A DNA stretch of 64,000 bases from Carallia brachiata. Taxonomy: Eukaryota; Streptophyta; Magnoliopsida; Malpighiales; Rhizophoraceae. Shown one piece after another: positions 1 through 10,452 of the stretch. Positions within the stretch are counted from its first letter, which is position 1; the number at the start of each line of letters is the position of its first letter. The position numbers were made by a program, and so were the translations under genes. The stretch spans positions 1,779,261-1,843,260 of the forward strand of contig JADCRB010000018.1 of the NCBI GenBank assembly GCA_021464245.1, written 5' to 3'. The notes under the pieces were generated by a model, which worked only from the letters and a program-made list of their open reading frames with translations, was not told the origin of the DNA and ran no database searches.

Positions 1-459
1 TCTAATACTGTCAAATTAAAAAAGAAAAAAAGTTAACAATTCCTTTTATAATTATACATTTCAAGATATTTTATAATATAATTTTTAAAATATTTAATAT
101 TACTCTATATATATTTGGGTCATCACACCAAGTGGCGTGTCCACCCGGAACACGGATCATTTTCCCATATCAAAAATGAATTCTCATGATTTTGAAGTCA
201 ATCTTAGGGTTTAAATATTTCTTAAACAGAAAAACGAAGTATAACTAAAGTTCAAAGCGAATCAACATAGCACAGTTGCCATCGAAGTTTAAAATATCGG
301 GCAAAAATCTGGTTTATTAAAATAGAACTGGACAATCAGTATCATAAGTTTGAGAAAAAAAATTGAGAAAATAGAAAAATACAAGATAGAGAAACTTAAT
401 TATTAGAGGGCATTCTATGGATCTATGATAGAAGCTAGTGTGTGGTGATGAAGCATGTG
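1..459. other. AT-rich intergenic DNA, end of a split LINE relic
   Basis: No open gene was found. The last about 20 bases (roughly 440-459) read V-V-M-K-H-V in one frame. This looks like the upstream half of the RNase H relic that resumes at 973, so the relic appears to have been cut by the foldback element at 460-972. The rest is AT-rich sequence with no recognised coding similarity. Confidence 0.4.
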
Positions 460-972
460 TTACGTAGGGATATGCATTTTTTAAGTTTTAAGTTTTTATA
501 CTCTTTTACATTCGAGTTTAAAATTTTTTTAATATTTTATTTGAGTCTTAAATTTTTAGATTTATCGACAAATTAGTATATTCGTTGTCAAAAAATGGTC
601 AATTCATTAGTCAATGAGTTTGACATAATGGAAATTATTTTAAAAAAATTAAATACATAAATTAAATATTTTTTTCATTAAAAAATACATGTGTTAATGG
701 AAATTACTAATTTATGTATTTTTAGATGAAAAAATATTTAATTCGTATATTTATTGATAATAAATTATATCTAATTTGTGTATTTAACATTTTTTAAAAT
801 ATTTTGTACTAAGTCAAATTCATTGACTAGAGTTGACTGCTTTCCGTCAATACATTAACTAATTTGGTAGTAAATTTAAAAGTTTAGAATTCAAATAAAA
901 TTTTAAAAAAGTTTTAAATTAAAATGTAAAAAAGTATGAAGGTTTATAACTGAAAAAAATGTATATCCCTAT
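460..972. mobile_element. Foldback/MITE-like element with long terminal inverted repeats
   Basis: The two ends are long inverted copies of each other. The left arm begins TAGGGATATGCATTTTTT at 465, and the right arm, read on the minus strand from 971, begins TAGGGATATACATTTTTT. The similarity continues for more than 150 bases per arm, including a shared stretch around GTCAATGA.TTTGAC. The hexamer CATGTG occurs immediately outside both ends (454-459 and 973-978), which suggests a target duplication of at least 6 bp. No transposase is encoded, so it is non-autonomous. Its superfamily is uncertain: long inverted repeats suggest Mutator-like or foldback elements, but the duplication looks shorter than the usual 9 bp. 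Confidence 0.6.
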
Positions 973-1118
973 CATGTGAGGGCAATTCATGTGCAAATTT
1001 TCTTGCTAAGTTTGGAGCCACTAGTTCTAGGGGTGAGGTGATCTTCTCTCAATCTCATGCGTGCTTGAGGACGTTCTTAGATGGAGATACCCGAGGTGTT
1101 GTTTTTATTTGCAGATAG
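973..1118 (+). pseudogene. LINE (non-LTR retrotransposon) RNase H relic, C-terminal end
   Basis: From 978 the plus strand reads E-G-N-S-C-A-N-F-L-A-K-F-G-A and continues open to a TAG at 1116-1118. The pattern EGN.CA.FLAK.G is the hallmark of the C-terminal RNase H domain of plant LINE-type elements, where it normally follows H-V-Y-R. Only about 47 codons remain. The upstream part is displaced by the foldback insertion at 460-972, with K-H-V visible just left of it. No reverse transcriptase is present upstream, so this is a dead 5'-truncated copy. Assignment rests on the motif alone. Confidence 0.55.
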
Positions 1119-3073
1119 TTGTTGTTTTGATTTTTGTGTTTTTCCGGTTTACATTTTGATTTTTGTTTGTTGCACCAAAAGCAAAACAAGCTTTTAGGCT
1201 ATCAATTAATATGAATACCTATCTTTAAAGCAACCCTTTTCCCCGGCCCACAAATATGGGCTTCGGGGGAGATATTCCCAGATTGTTTGAGCCGAAAATA
1301 ATTAATTTGTAATACTTGTTAATTTTATTTATTTTTTTAATATAATTTATTATTATTTTATATTATAAAATTTATTTTTTATTTTAATTAAATTTTATTT
1401 ATTATATAGAATAAAATAATGAATAAATTATATTTATTAAAAAATGAGTTAAATTAAAAAAAAAATTTAATGTGGAAACGACTGAGCTATGATTGCTTTG
1501 CACTTCCAACGTGCTACGCTCTTTTCTCCCACATCAGTTAAAAAAACGATGGAGCTGATTGAACTTTTGCTATAAAAGAGAGGCTCTTGTGGATGCGTGG
1601 TCTCACCTGAGACTTGGCCTTGCGAGGGCACACCAGATCTGAAGTCGTAAGAACTTCTTTAGGATCTTCGTTGAGGCTTGGTCTTAAGAAACTTGGCTCG
1701 CCAGATTCATTGAATGAAAAATTTATATCTCGAGTCAAAATTTTGACAGATAATAAACATTTTCTCCTCTCACTTGTGTGGAGGAGACAGTAAGCAAAGG
1801 GTATCAAACCTTTCCCTTCTATGCTACAATCTTTCTTATATTAAGAAATTTTAATTTAAATCAATAGTTAAGTTGCGATTCGGATTTAAAGATTATTATT
1901 CTTCTTCTTAGTCTAATTGAGAACCTGAGCTGGACTGCTTTTATTAATTTATGGGTCTAAGTATTCGTCCATAATGAGTTGGTTGATTTGACACGACCCA
2001 ATAATTAGGCAAACAGTAAGGGAATAACAGTTATTAGAGATAGCTGCTATATATACAATCTCCCTTTTTTCTGTTTCTTCGAAGTAATGCAAAAAAGAAA
2101 GTTTAGGCAAAAAGAAAAAACTAAAACTAACAAGAGACAAAACGTCTCTAAATAAAATCTAAATTGTTTTGATGTGTTTAAACATCTTAAGGTATTTACG
2201 TTATAAAAATTAGAGTGATTTTCGTAAATTTTCAATGTAGTTTTATTTTGACCGTCTATAAATTTATAATATTGAAAAAGTTGGCAATTCAACTCAAGAT
2301 CCTAAGTTGTAGAATGAGTTTCGATTAAAGTATTTACGTTTTTTTTTTGGTATATTTTGCATGAAAATTTCATGCCTTTATTTTCCTACAGCTTTCATTA
2401 CTCGATGCAAACCTTGGGATTACTCAGTATTTGTTCTATGTTGGCTTCTGTGACTTTTTCTTCGATTAGTACATGCAACCCACAACACAAAGTTATAACA
2501 GGTAAAACCAAAAAAATAAATAAATAATTCATTTGTTTTAGCAGATGCTTGGCCTACTACTTCCATGACACTGACTGTTCATAAAAACAAACTCAACTCC
2601 AGGAATCAGGACCAACATGTCAACGATCGAGATGGAAAAATTCAAACCACATCGATCTGGTCTGACTTATAGATTGAGAAACAGAAGAGAAGCAGATATG
2701 AGAGGTCGATCCACTGTTTCAAGCAATTATACTATTAATTAATTTGTCTCTTCGGCTAATAGCTTTAGACTTTAATAATTGACTTATATGTGCTTTGTTC
2801 AAATAATAAGCACCTACAATTAAATCTCATTTCTGCAAACGAAATTCAATGCTCAATATATATAATTGTCTTGTCAACCACAATTTGTATGATATTCTTT
2901 GTTTTACAGCCAGCGAGCAGCTTGTCATTGTTATCAATGTAACAATATTGCAGATACCTATATATATGTGCCCTTTTATTAGTTTACAATGTAAAAGAGA
3001 TTTGGTCTTAATAAGTGTCATAGAACAATTGATGACAATGGAATGAAGATCAGTTACGTATTGCACTATATAT
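1119..3073. other. Intergenic, no gene recognised
   Basis: AT-rich sequence with scattered short open frames of 60-90 codons and no family similarity. A moderately GC-richer patch at about 1580-1700 has no recognisable domain and could be an old retroelement fragment. Simple (TA) sequence occurs just before the SINE at about 3066-3080. Confidence 0.5.
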
Positions 3074-3088
3074 ATATATTATATTTGG
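3074..3088. repeat. SINE target-site duplication, left copy
   Basis: The 15-mer ATATATTATATTTGG is repeated exactly at 3282-3296, directly flanking the SINE. Confidence 0.75.
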
Positions 3089-3281
3089 AAACCAACAACC
3101 GTTAGTCCGAGTGAAATGAGCTCAGTTCTCGTTAAGTAAAGTTTTAAATTTAAGTCTTGTGGATGAAAAAAAAATGGTGCTAGAAGAGCTCTCGTCTGCA
3201 AGAAGTCCGAGAGAAGTTCGAACTGGATTAGTAGCAACTGAATGCAATTTTCGTGTACCGGAGTCTAACACCGAAAAAAAA
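3089..3281 (+). mobile_element. tRNA-derived SINE, about 193 bp
   Basis: The element starts after the left target duplication and ends in a short A-tail (3274-3281), followed at once by an exact 15-bp copy of the duplication. Near its head, TAGTCCGAGTG at about 3102 resembles a polymerase III A box. TTTAAGTCTTG at about 3147 and GTTCGAACTGG at about 3217 resemble B boxes. Length, A-tail, promoter-like boxes and a long perfect target duplication together match plant SINEs mobilised by LINE machinery. The perfect duplication implies a fairly recent insertion. I cannot name the SINE family without a library. A 117-codon open frame running through it (from 3159) is not considered a gene. Confidence 0.75.
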
Positions 3282-3296
3282 ATATATTATATTTGG
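3282..3296. repeat. SINE target-site duplication, right copy
   Basis: Exact copy of the 15-mer at 3074-3088, placed immediately after the A-tail. Confidence 0.75.
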
Positions 3297-4099
3297 GAAG
3301 CTAAGAACTTTTCTTATCTTCTCCTTATTTCTAGTAAATTAATTAATGCTTTAGAATCATATAGATGCTATGTTAATTTATTATTTGGTGATAGACAAGG
3401 TTATGCTTTTCTATTTTTGATGGCTTTTCTATCCTTGATAGCAACGATTGTACTTGGCAAGTATTCCTACATCCCGTATCATTATGTTCCACCATTATAT
3501 CATGGTAATTAATTATTTGGTATCAATTTTGACATTTGAATATTAATATTAAATGATCAAAAAGAATCAGTGAACATTAATGATTGGATTAAAGAAAAAG
3601 GGAAAATCGACTTTTTTTTTTTTTTTAAATACACTAATTTAGGATAGAAGGTTACGGAACAAAAATCTATAATGATGGCCAAACTATATAGTAATATGGG
3701 CATAATGAATAACAAATTATTTCTCAGAGCAAAAGAGTTTGCTTTGATCAACAAAAGTGAAAATAACTACATAATCAAACTGCATAATAAAGAGTATAAG
3801 GAATAACAAATTATACATTAATTTCTCGAAACGAAAGAGTTTGTTTGGATTAACAAAAGTGAAAATAGCTAAATAATTTATCATCACTAAAACTGAAAAT
3901 AGCTAGGCTCCTAAATACAAGCCTCAAATTTCAACTGTTAAAACAACTCCATTTTCGCCCATCGTAATTTTGTGGCCTACTGAACCAATTTTTTTTAAAC
4001 CACAAACAGAAAGTCCCAATGTATATTTCTCCTTATAATTAATTAAGGATGTTATTGTGCCTCACAAAAAACCTTAACGTGCATCCCACAACTTTCGAT
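3297..4099. other. Intergenic DNA and promoter region upstream of the MIZ1-type gene
   Basis: No gene was seen. An imperfect direct repeat of about 120 bp is visible: the block around 3700-3755 (AATAACAAATTA, TTTCTC, AAAGAGTTTG, AACAAAAGTGAAAATA) recurs around 3802-3867. The remainder is AT-rich. Confidence 0.4.
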
Positions 4100-4109
4100 C
4101 TATATACAT
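4100..4109 (+). promoter_or_regulatory. Candidate TATA box for the MIZ1-type gene
   Basis: CTATATACAT lies about 70 bp upstream of the chosen ATG at 4175, a normal spacing for a plant gene with a short leader. Position and sequence are the only support. Confidence 0.4.
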
Positions 4110-4174
4110 ATATGTATGCTTCCATTGCCCTAAAACATTCCCACCAAATCCTACCAAAGCACCCCCACCCAGCC

Positions 4175-4951
4175 ATGGCAACCTCCTCACAATCATCAGT
4201 GCCACTGCCATCATTAGCCCCGCTGCGGACCCGACCGCCGCCGCCAAACGTGCCATCGCGTCAACCGCCTAGTCCACAGTCTCCAGCCCAGCCTGTTTTC
4301 TCTCTTACACAACCTGCCTCCAAGAAAGGCCCATCTAGGCAGACCAGGCTGTTCCGCCGCGTCCGGTCTGTCTTTCGGTCATTTCCCATAATCACACCAA
4401 CATGCAAGATGCCCGTTATGCTCCCGGGAAGCCGGTTGATTGACGGGCACATTCACGGTGGGACCCGGATGACCGGGACCCTGTTCGGTCACCGAAAGGC
4501 TAGGGTCAACCTCGCCATACAAGAAAACTCTCGCTCCCTACCAATCCTGTTGCTCGAGCTGACGTTGCCTACAGGAAAACTCCTCCAAGATATGGGAATG
4601 GGGCTTCTCAGAATTGCATTAGAATGCGAAAAGAGACCGAACGAGAAGACCAAGATCTTGGATGAGCCCATATGGACCCTTTATTGCAATGGTAAGAAAT
4701 CAGGTTATGGGGTGAAGAGGGAGCCGACTAATGAAGATCTAGCTGTCATGCAGATCTTGCACGTCATTTCCATGGGTGCTGGTGTTATTCCTGGCGATGC
4801 CGCAAAGCAGCCTCCTGCAGACGGAGAATTGACATATATGCGTGCATATTTTGAACGCGTCACCGGGTCTAGGGACTCTCAGACCTATTATATGATGAAT
4901 CCTGACGGCAATTCTGGACCAGAACTGAGCATTTTCTTTGTCAGGATTTAA
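4175..4951 (+). CDS. MIZU-KUSSEI 1-like protein (DUF617 family), 258 aa
   Basis: The single-exon frame encodes a protein with the MIZ1/DUF617 layout. A low-complexity Pro/Ser-rich N-terminus (about residues 8-50) is followed by a basic stretch with R-L-F-R-R-V-R-S-V-F-R (about 58-68). The conserved domain fills roughly residue 95 to the end, including G-T-L-F-G-H-R-K, L-L-E-L, L-R-I-A-L-E-C and a C-terminal Y-Y-M-M-N-P-D-G-N-S-G-P-E-L-S-I-F-F-V. The founding Arabidopsis member is needed for root hydrotropism and associates with the ER surface. Which family member this one represents is not resolved. I chose the ATG at 4175 because the 42 codons above it lack family character and contain the TATA region. 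No frame defects are seen. A retrotransposon lies about 460 bp downstream in antisense orientation. Confidence 0.92.
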   Translation: MATSSQSSVPLPSLAPLRTRPPPPNVPSRQPPSPQSPAQPVFSLTQPASKKGPSRQTRLFRRVRSVFRSFPIITPTCKMPVMLPGSRLIDGHIHGGTRMTGTLFGHRKARVNLAIQENSRSLPILLLELTLPTGKLLQDMGMGLLRIALECEKRPNEKTKILDEPIWTLYCNGKKSGYGVKREPTNEDLAVMQILHVISMGAGVIPGDAAKQPPADGELTYMRAYFERVTGSRDSQTYYMMNPDGNSGPELSIFFVRI

Positions 4952-5406
4952 TCAGACAAAACAAAATTCAAGGATTTCAGAGTTATCATTCTCTGGCATG
5001 CACATGAGGTCATGAACATGTGTTTTTTGATGTATAAATTAGTTTGTGATTTTCTGCAAAAGCCTGAAGCAGAGAGACCTTATACATGCAGGAGGAACAA
5101 CCACATGGCTGGGGAAGGAGGACCTTGCTTGAGTTTGAAATTCTGAGATTTTTCATGTCCAGGTTGCCTTATAGTGCGAATGATTCAGGATATGTTAAAA
5201 TAGTTGGCTGGCACGTCTTTTAGTTAGGTGTAATTCGAAAAGAGAAGCAGACACAACTATAGATGTGATCATGTGAATCAATTAATGTAGCCCTGTAGGC
5301 GCACGATAAGGATAGAAATTCAGTTCAATTCGTGTAATTACAATACATTTTTCTTTCAAGTAACTCTTGTTGAGATGTGGCGGTGGCATGTACAGTGGTT
5401 GTTCGT
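4952..5406 (+). other. 3' flank of the MIZ1-type gene
   Basis: Presumed 3' untranslated and terminator sequence up to the retrotransposon target site. AT-rich sequence and ATTAATG-type signals around 5280-5350 could support polyadenylation. Nothing else was recognised. Confidence 0.4.
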
Positions 5407-5411
5407 GAAAT
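5407..5411. repeat. Target-site duplication of the Ty3/gypsy element, left
   Basis: GAAAT directly precedes the TG of the left LTR and is repeated directly after the CA of the right LTR (10448-10452). Confidence 0.9.
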
Positions 5412-5762
5412 TGTTAGAGTCCTGATAGGATCTAAGGCCTGGTGCGTGTCCCTGCTTTCGACGGCCGCGAGCTATTTTGGAAATTAAGGAAGCAAGATAA
5501 ACAAAGGGATTAAAATTCTGATAATTCGATGCCTTTATTCCATTCAGCTACTTGCCTTTTATAGGCCACATGAACCAAAAAAACAGGGAGAACATGGAGC
5601 ACGACTTCACCGTGCCTTAACAAACGGGAATACATGAAAAATGCTTGCTAATTTATAGGAATCACAACTGACCCACTTAACCCACTACCTAACAAACTTA
5701 GAAGGAGTCAAACTCTCCTGGCATCTCGGACTCAACAATTAAATTAAGAAATTCTTGTAACA
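5412..5762 (-). repeat. 3' LTR of the Ty3/gypsy element (minus-strand orientation)
   Basis: 351 bp beginning TGTTAGAG and ending TTGTAACA on the plus strand. It matches 10096-10447 along its whole length except for one missing G in the stretch ACATG-AAAAATG at about 5635. The polypurine tract is adjacent at 5763-5773, which marks this as the 3' LTR. Confidence 0.95.
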
Positions 5763-5773
5763 TTCCTCCCTCC
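5763..5773 (-). other. Polypurine tract of the retrotransposon
   Basis: On the minus strand GGAGGGAGGAA abuts the TG of the 3' LTR. This is the expected plus-strand priming site for LTR-element reverse transcription. It overlaps the end of the pol stop codon. Confidence 0.85.
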
Positions 5774-8700
5774 TAAGGAAGATCCTTGTCCTCAAGGATT
5801 TTGAAGTGAGGGAATTCTTGAGAGAAAGAGACTTCAGCAACCCATGTAGCTTCTGAATTATCTTTGTCTTTCCACTTAACCAGCACCTCCTTCTTCCTAC
5901 CCTTTCCACGACTTCCCAAAATTGACTCAGGACATTTGTTTCTGCTGAAGCTTCCTCTTCCATCTTAGGCAACTCAGGGTGGACAAAAATATCGTCTCCC
6001 ACCTTTTTTCTCAGCAAAGAAACGTGGAAAACCGGGTGGACTTTGCTAGTGGTGGGCAACTCAAGCTCATATGCTACTTCTCCAATTCGTTTCACCACCT
6101 TGAAGGGCCCATAAAATTTGGCTGCAAGCTTTTGCGACCTTCGTTGTGAGATGGATGTTTGACGATATGGTTGCAATTTTATAAACCCATTCACCCACTG
6201 TGAATTGCCTTTCAACGTGCTTTCTATCGTACACCTGCTTCATTCGATTTTGGGCTGCTTTGAGACGCTCCCGGAGCTCTTTGAGAGTCTTATCCCTCTG
6301 CACCAACACCTCTTCCACAGCTTGAACCTTGGCAGTCCCGGTACATAGGACAGGAGGTTCGGTGGGGGCCTCCCATAAACCACTTCAAACGGGGTGATTT
6401 TGGTTGTTGAATGGCAGCTGGTATTATAACAATATTCAGCCCAAGCCACCCACTGGACCCATTCTCTTGGTTTTGAGCTAGTAAAACACCACAAATACAT
6501 CTCAAGAGTACGGTTAACAACCTCCGTTTGCCCATCCGTTTGGGGGTGATAGGAGGAGCTAAAATTAAAATGAGTACGTTGCAGTTTAAAGAGCTCTTTC
6601 AAAAAAGAACTAGTGAATGTCGGGTCTCGATCACACACGATGGTTTGAGGCATCCCATGTAACTTGAAGATGTGATCAAAGAAAATGCGAGCAACCACCG
6701 GAGCCGTGTAGGGATGAGAAATAGGTAGGAAGTGAGCGTATTTTGATAGGCGATCCACCACCACCAGAATTGTTGATTTTCCCTTAGAAGGAGGTAATCC
6801 TTCAATAAAATCCATAGAGATGTCTGCCCATACCTGAGTTGGAATAGGAAGAGGATATAGCAATCCTGCGGGTTTTTGGAGGTCTGACTTGTGTCGTTGG
6901 CAAACATCACAACTGCGAATAAATTTTTGAATGGTCGCCTTCATTTTCTTCCAGAAAAACACCTCTTTGAGCCGGTGAAGAGTTTTAAAATACCCTTCAT
7001 GACTACCTCCATGAATTTCCTTCAATAACTCTTGGATTATCTCAGAATCTTCAGGCAAATAGATCTTATTTTTGAAAAATAAAATCCCATGTCGTACCTG
7101 CCAAGGGCCGATTGCTTCTTACTCTTGAACTAGTCGATGGAGCCTCTGTAGTTCAGAATTATTGTTGTTTTCCCGATGGATTGCCTCGAGCCATTGTGGA
7201 GTCGGGGCTGTTAGTGCTAGAAGCTCGGGTTTTCCTCGCCTTGATAGAGCGTCTGTAGCTGAGTTTGTTTTCCCTTTGCGATATTCAATGATAAAGTCAT
7301 ATCCCAAGAGCTTAATGATCCACCGTTGCTGGGCTTCTGTTGCAATCCGTTGGTCCCACAAGTACTTTAAGCTTCTCTGATCTGTTTTGACGATAAATGG
7401 TCGTCCCAACAAATATGGCCGCCACTTCTGGACTGCGAGGACCAAGGCCATCAACTCCTTTTCATAGGTTGAGAGGGACAGATTTCGACCCTGTAGACTC
7501 GTGCTAAAATAAGCAATTGGGCGCTGGTTTTGCATTAGAAGCACCAATTCCGCATCCAGAGGCATCGCATTCGATTACGAACGGTAGAGAAAAATCAGGT
7601 AGTGCAAGTACAGGGGCTCGTCACGGCTTCTTTGAGTCGTGTAAAAGCTAGATCAGCCGCTTCTTCCCATTTGAATGCATTCTTGCGAAGCAAATTGGTC
7701 AATGGTCGAGCTATGATCCCATAGTGTGCAATGAACCGGCGGTAGTACCCGGTTAAGCCCAAAAATCCTCGTAGTTCCTTCACTGAGGAGGGCCTCGGCC
7801 AGCTAACCATTGCCTGAATCTTGTCAGGATCTGCCTTCACTCCTTCTCCACAAATAATGTGCCCCAAGTATTGAATCTGTCTTTGAGCAAAACAACACTT
7901 TTCTTTTTTCACAACAAGATGATTAGTCCTTAAAATCCCAAAAACAACTCTAACATGATTTAGATGTTCATGCCAGTCTCTGCTATAAATCATGATATCA
8001 TCAAAAAATACTAAGATGAATTTTCTTAAGTATTCTTTGAAAATTTCATTCATCAAAGCTTGGAAGGTAGATGGAGCATTTGAGAGCCCAAATGGCATTA
8101 CCATAAATTCATAATGCCCATGATGAGTTCGAAAGGCCGTCTTTGAAACATCTTCTGAATGCATCCGGATTTGATGATACCCGGAGCGCAAATCTAGTTT
8201 GGTGAACCATTGAGCTCCATTGAGTTCATCGAAGCTCCTCAATGACTGGTATTGGGAATTTGTCTTTGATGGTGAGCCGATTGAGAGCTCGATAGTCCAC
8301 ACAAAATCGCCATGATCCATCAGATTTCTTGACAAGCAATACTGGCGACGAATACGGGCTTCGACTGGGCTGAATAATTCCTTGTTCCAGCATCTCTGCT
8401 ACCAGTCTCTCTATTTCTTGCTTCTGAAAATGTGGATATCGGAAGGGCCTCACATTTACAGGAGCACTTCCGGGAGGTAACGGTATGCGATGGTCTTGCT
8501 CTCGTCGAGGGGGAAGGCCTGATGGGGCCGAAAACACCTCTGGGAATTCTTGTTGGATCTGATCCCATTCTTCTGAGTTGGCTGGCTTCTGTTCTGGGGT
8601 TTCTGTTAAAATTTGCAGTAACATTCCCCTTCCCTGGTTGCGCTGTAGAGCCTGGTAGAGTGCTTTCCCACCAACCAATTGTGGGGGTGCAGTTTGAATG

Positions 8701-9012
8701 CCTCGGAGTGTGGTGAGCCCTTGATGGGATGTGAATTTCATCTCCATCTCTCGAAAATTCCATAGGATGGGTCCAAGAGTTTGGAGCCATTGTGCTCCTA
8801 GCACAGCATCGCAACCTTCCAGAGGTAAAAGTAGGAAGTCAATTTTAAACAGGGATTCATGGAAAAGAACAGGTACCTCTTTGCAAATTCCCAAGCTAGT
8901 GAGCCTCTCCCCGTTGGCCACCATGACACGCATGGTAGGCGCTGGACTGATAGTCAAGCCCGCAGCAGAGCAATGGCTTCATGGAGAAAATTATGAGTTG
9001 ATCCTGAATCAA
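5773..9012 (-). pseudogene. pol: Disrupted pol: protease, RT, RNase H, integrase, chromodomain
   Basis: The domains lie in order on the minus strand. Aspartic protease has L-I-D-S-G-S-T-H-N-F at about 9012-8983. RT has V-F-F-D-D at about 8000 and [13 protein letters not shown] upstream of it. RNase H has C-D-A-S-G near 7560 and ends with T-D-A-L-S-R-R. The integrase zinc finger (H, H, C-D-V-C) and D, D, E core (M-D-F, C-D-R-D-P, Q-T-E-V-V-N-R) lie in about 7050-6400. The chromodomain core V-L-V-K-W-K lies near 5880. Frame changes occur near 8975, 8240, 7615, 7540, 6345, 6190 and 5930. An in-frame TAA lies at 7119-7121 between RNase H and integrase. The natural stop is TAG at 5773-5775. All domains are recognisable, so decay is recent or partly artefactual. 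Confidence 0.9.
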
Positions 9013-10075
9013 TCAATTAGTGATCATCAGCCCCTTCACCTTAGCCTGCACCCTCATTGTTTGAGGGGTTTGGAATCCTGCTAAAGCATGTAGTGATATT
9101 TCTGGAGAATCAATTTCCGCCCCCAGCTCCTCTTCCAGTTGAACTTCAGTCGTTTCTTCACATTCATGCTCCATCTCAATAAGAAACAGCTTTTTGCATT
9201 GATGATTTAGTGTGTAGGGCTCGTCACAATGGAAGCACAGACCTTGCCGTCGGCGTTCTTGGAGTTCAGTAGGTGTGAATCGACGGACTGAATTGGTTGC
9301 CATGTTATTTCCTATGTTGGCATTGCGCCCCCATGGACTGGAACCACTTTTGTAGGTCCCTTGAAGACTCCGTCGAGACCCAAGTGTTTGACTTCCCATC
9401 CTTGCTTCCTTTGAACTGCGGCAATCATATATTCTTGCTATCCCAATGGCCTCGTTCAAGTCTTGAGGCCTTTGAGCTTGAACATCAATTCTCAAATTTT
9501 CTTTGAGACCACTAATGAAGGCTCCCACCTCTTGCTGGTTGGAAAGTGATCCCGCCTTGGAGAGCAGTCGGTCAAATTGAATTTCATAGTCCCTCAATGA
9601 TCCAGTCTGTTTCAACTTGCAAAGATCAGCAAAAGAATTTTCAAAAACAGAAATTCCGTACCTATTGAGGAGGTTACGTTTCAGCTCTTCCCAAGTCATA
9701 TTTGGCTGCGTCTTTCTCAGTCGTTGATACCACAATTGCACATCTCCTTCCATGTGATATGCCGCTACCCGTATTTGGTCCTCGGCTGCAGTCTTTTGGA
9801 ATTCAAAGAACTGCTCAGCTCGACAAATCCAAGAAGTTGGATCCTCTGAGCCATCAAATCTTGGAAAATCAAATTTTGCCAATTTAGGAGCGAAACCCCC
9901 TTGCCACTTCATCGTCAGTGTTTCTCACAGCCCGGCGATGTCGATTGCTGGATTCCTCCTCCTTGGCTCGTGACAATTCCGAAAGTTGCTTCATTACCTG
10001 CTCTAACCCCACGCTCAAGCCTGCCATCTGCTGTTGAAGTTGGTGAATTTCAGGATCACGCTGAACCTCGGCCAT
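9013..10075 (-). pseudogene. gag: Disrupted gag with zinc knuckle
   Basis: The first ATG after the primer site is at 10075. The N-terminal 60 or so residues include a Gln-rich, coiled-coil-like stretch. The frame then changes between 9912 and 9884. The main part carries F-D-F-P-R-F-D-G, W-I-C-R-A-E-Q-F-F and L-W-Y-Q-R-L, typical of plant retrotransposon gag, and a C-terminal zinc knuckle C-F-H-C with a later H-Q-C (about 9235-9200). It ends at TGA 9015-9013, and the protease active-site frame follows with a one-base offset. In related elements gag and pol usually form one frame, so both breaks are probably lesions rather than programmed frameshifts. Confidence 0.85.
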
Positions 10076-10080
10076 AACCG

Positions 10081-10092
10081 GCTCTGATACCA
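10081..10092 (-). other. Primer binding site, initiator tRNA-Met type
   Basis: TGGTATCAGAGC on the minus strand starts three bases inside the 5' LTR. This is the standard plant PBS complementary to the 3' end of initiator tRNA-Met. Confidence 0.92.
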
Positions 10093-10095
10093 AGC

Positions 10096-10447
10096 TGTTA
10101 GAGTCCTGATAGGATCTAAGGCCTGGTGCGTGTCCCTGCTTTCGACGGCCGCGAGCTATTTTGGAAATTAAGGAAGCAAGATAAACAAAGGGATTAAAAT
10201 TCTGATAATTCGATGCCTTTATTCCATTCAGCTACTTGCCTTTTATAGGCCACATGAACCAAAAAAACAGGGAGAACATGGAGCACGACTTCACCGTGCC
10301 TTAACAAACGGGAATACATGGAAAAATGCTTGCTAATTTATAGGAATCACAACTGACCCACTTAACCCACTACCTAACAAACTTAGAAGGAGTCAAACTC
10401 TCCTGGCATCTCGGACTCAACAATTAAATTAAGAAATTCTTGTAACA
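10096..10447 (-). repeat. 5' LTR of the Ty3/gypsy element (minus-strand orientation)
   Basis: 352 bp, same ends and sequence as the LTR at 5412-5762 except for one extra G. Adjacent to the primer binding site, so this is the promoter-side LTR. Confidence 0.95.
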
Positions 10448-10452
10448 GAAAT
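10448..10452. repeat. Target-site duplication of the Ty3/gypsy element, right
   Basis: GAAAT, identical to 5407-5411. Confidence 0.9.

Larger units (their letters stand above)
5412..10447 (-). mobile_element. Complete Ty3/gypsy chromovirus LTR retrotransposon, 5.04 kb
   Basis: Two LTRs of 351 and 352 bp (TG...CA ends), a 5-bp GAAAT target duplication, an initiator-Met primer site, a polypurine tract, and gag-protease-RT-RNase H-integrase-chromodomain order on the minus strand define a full-length element. Integrase follows RNase H, which is the Ty3/gypsy order. A C-terminal chromodomain makes it a chromovirus. The small size, short LTRs and iMet primer suggest the Reina clade (inference). 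The LTRs differ by one base, so insertion was recent. Even so, gag and pol are interrupted by several frame changes and at least one in-frame stop. This copy probably cannot make its own proteins and may have been mobilised in trans, unless the breaks are sequencing errors. Confidence 0.95.

Noticed and set aside
3159..3512. 117-codon plus-strand open frame
   Set aside because: It starts inside the SINE and runs into AT-rich DNA; no family character.
8432..9084. Plus-strand open frames within the retrotransposon
   Set aside because: They are antisense shadows of gag and pol.
9884..9912. Programmed ribosomal frameshift within gag
   Set aside because: No slippery heptamer with downstream structure was evident and related elements use one frame here, so a lesion is simpler.
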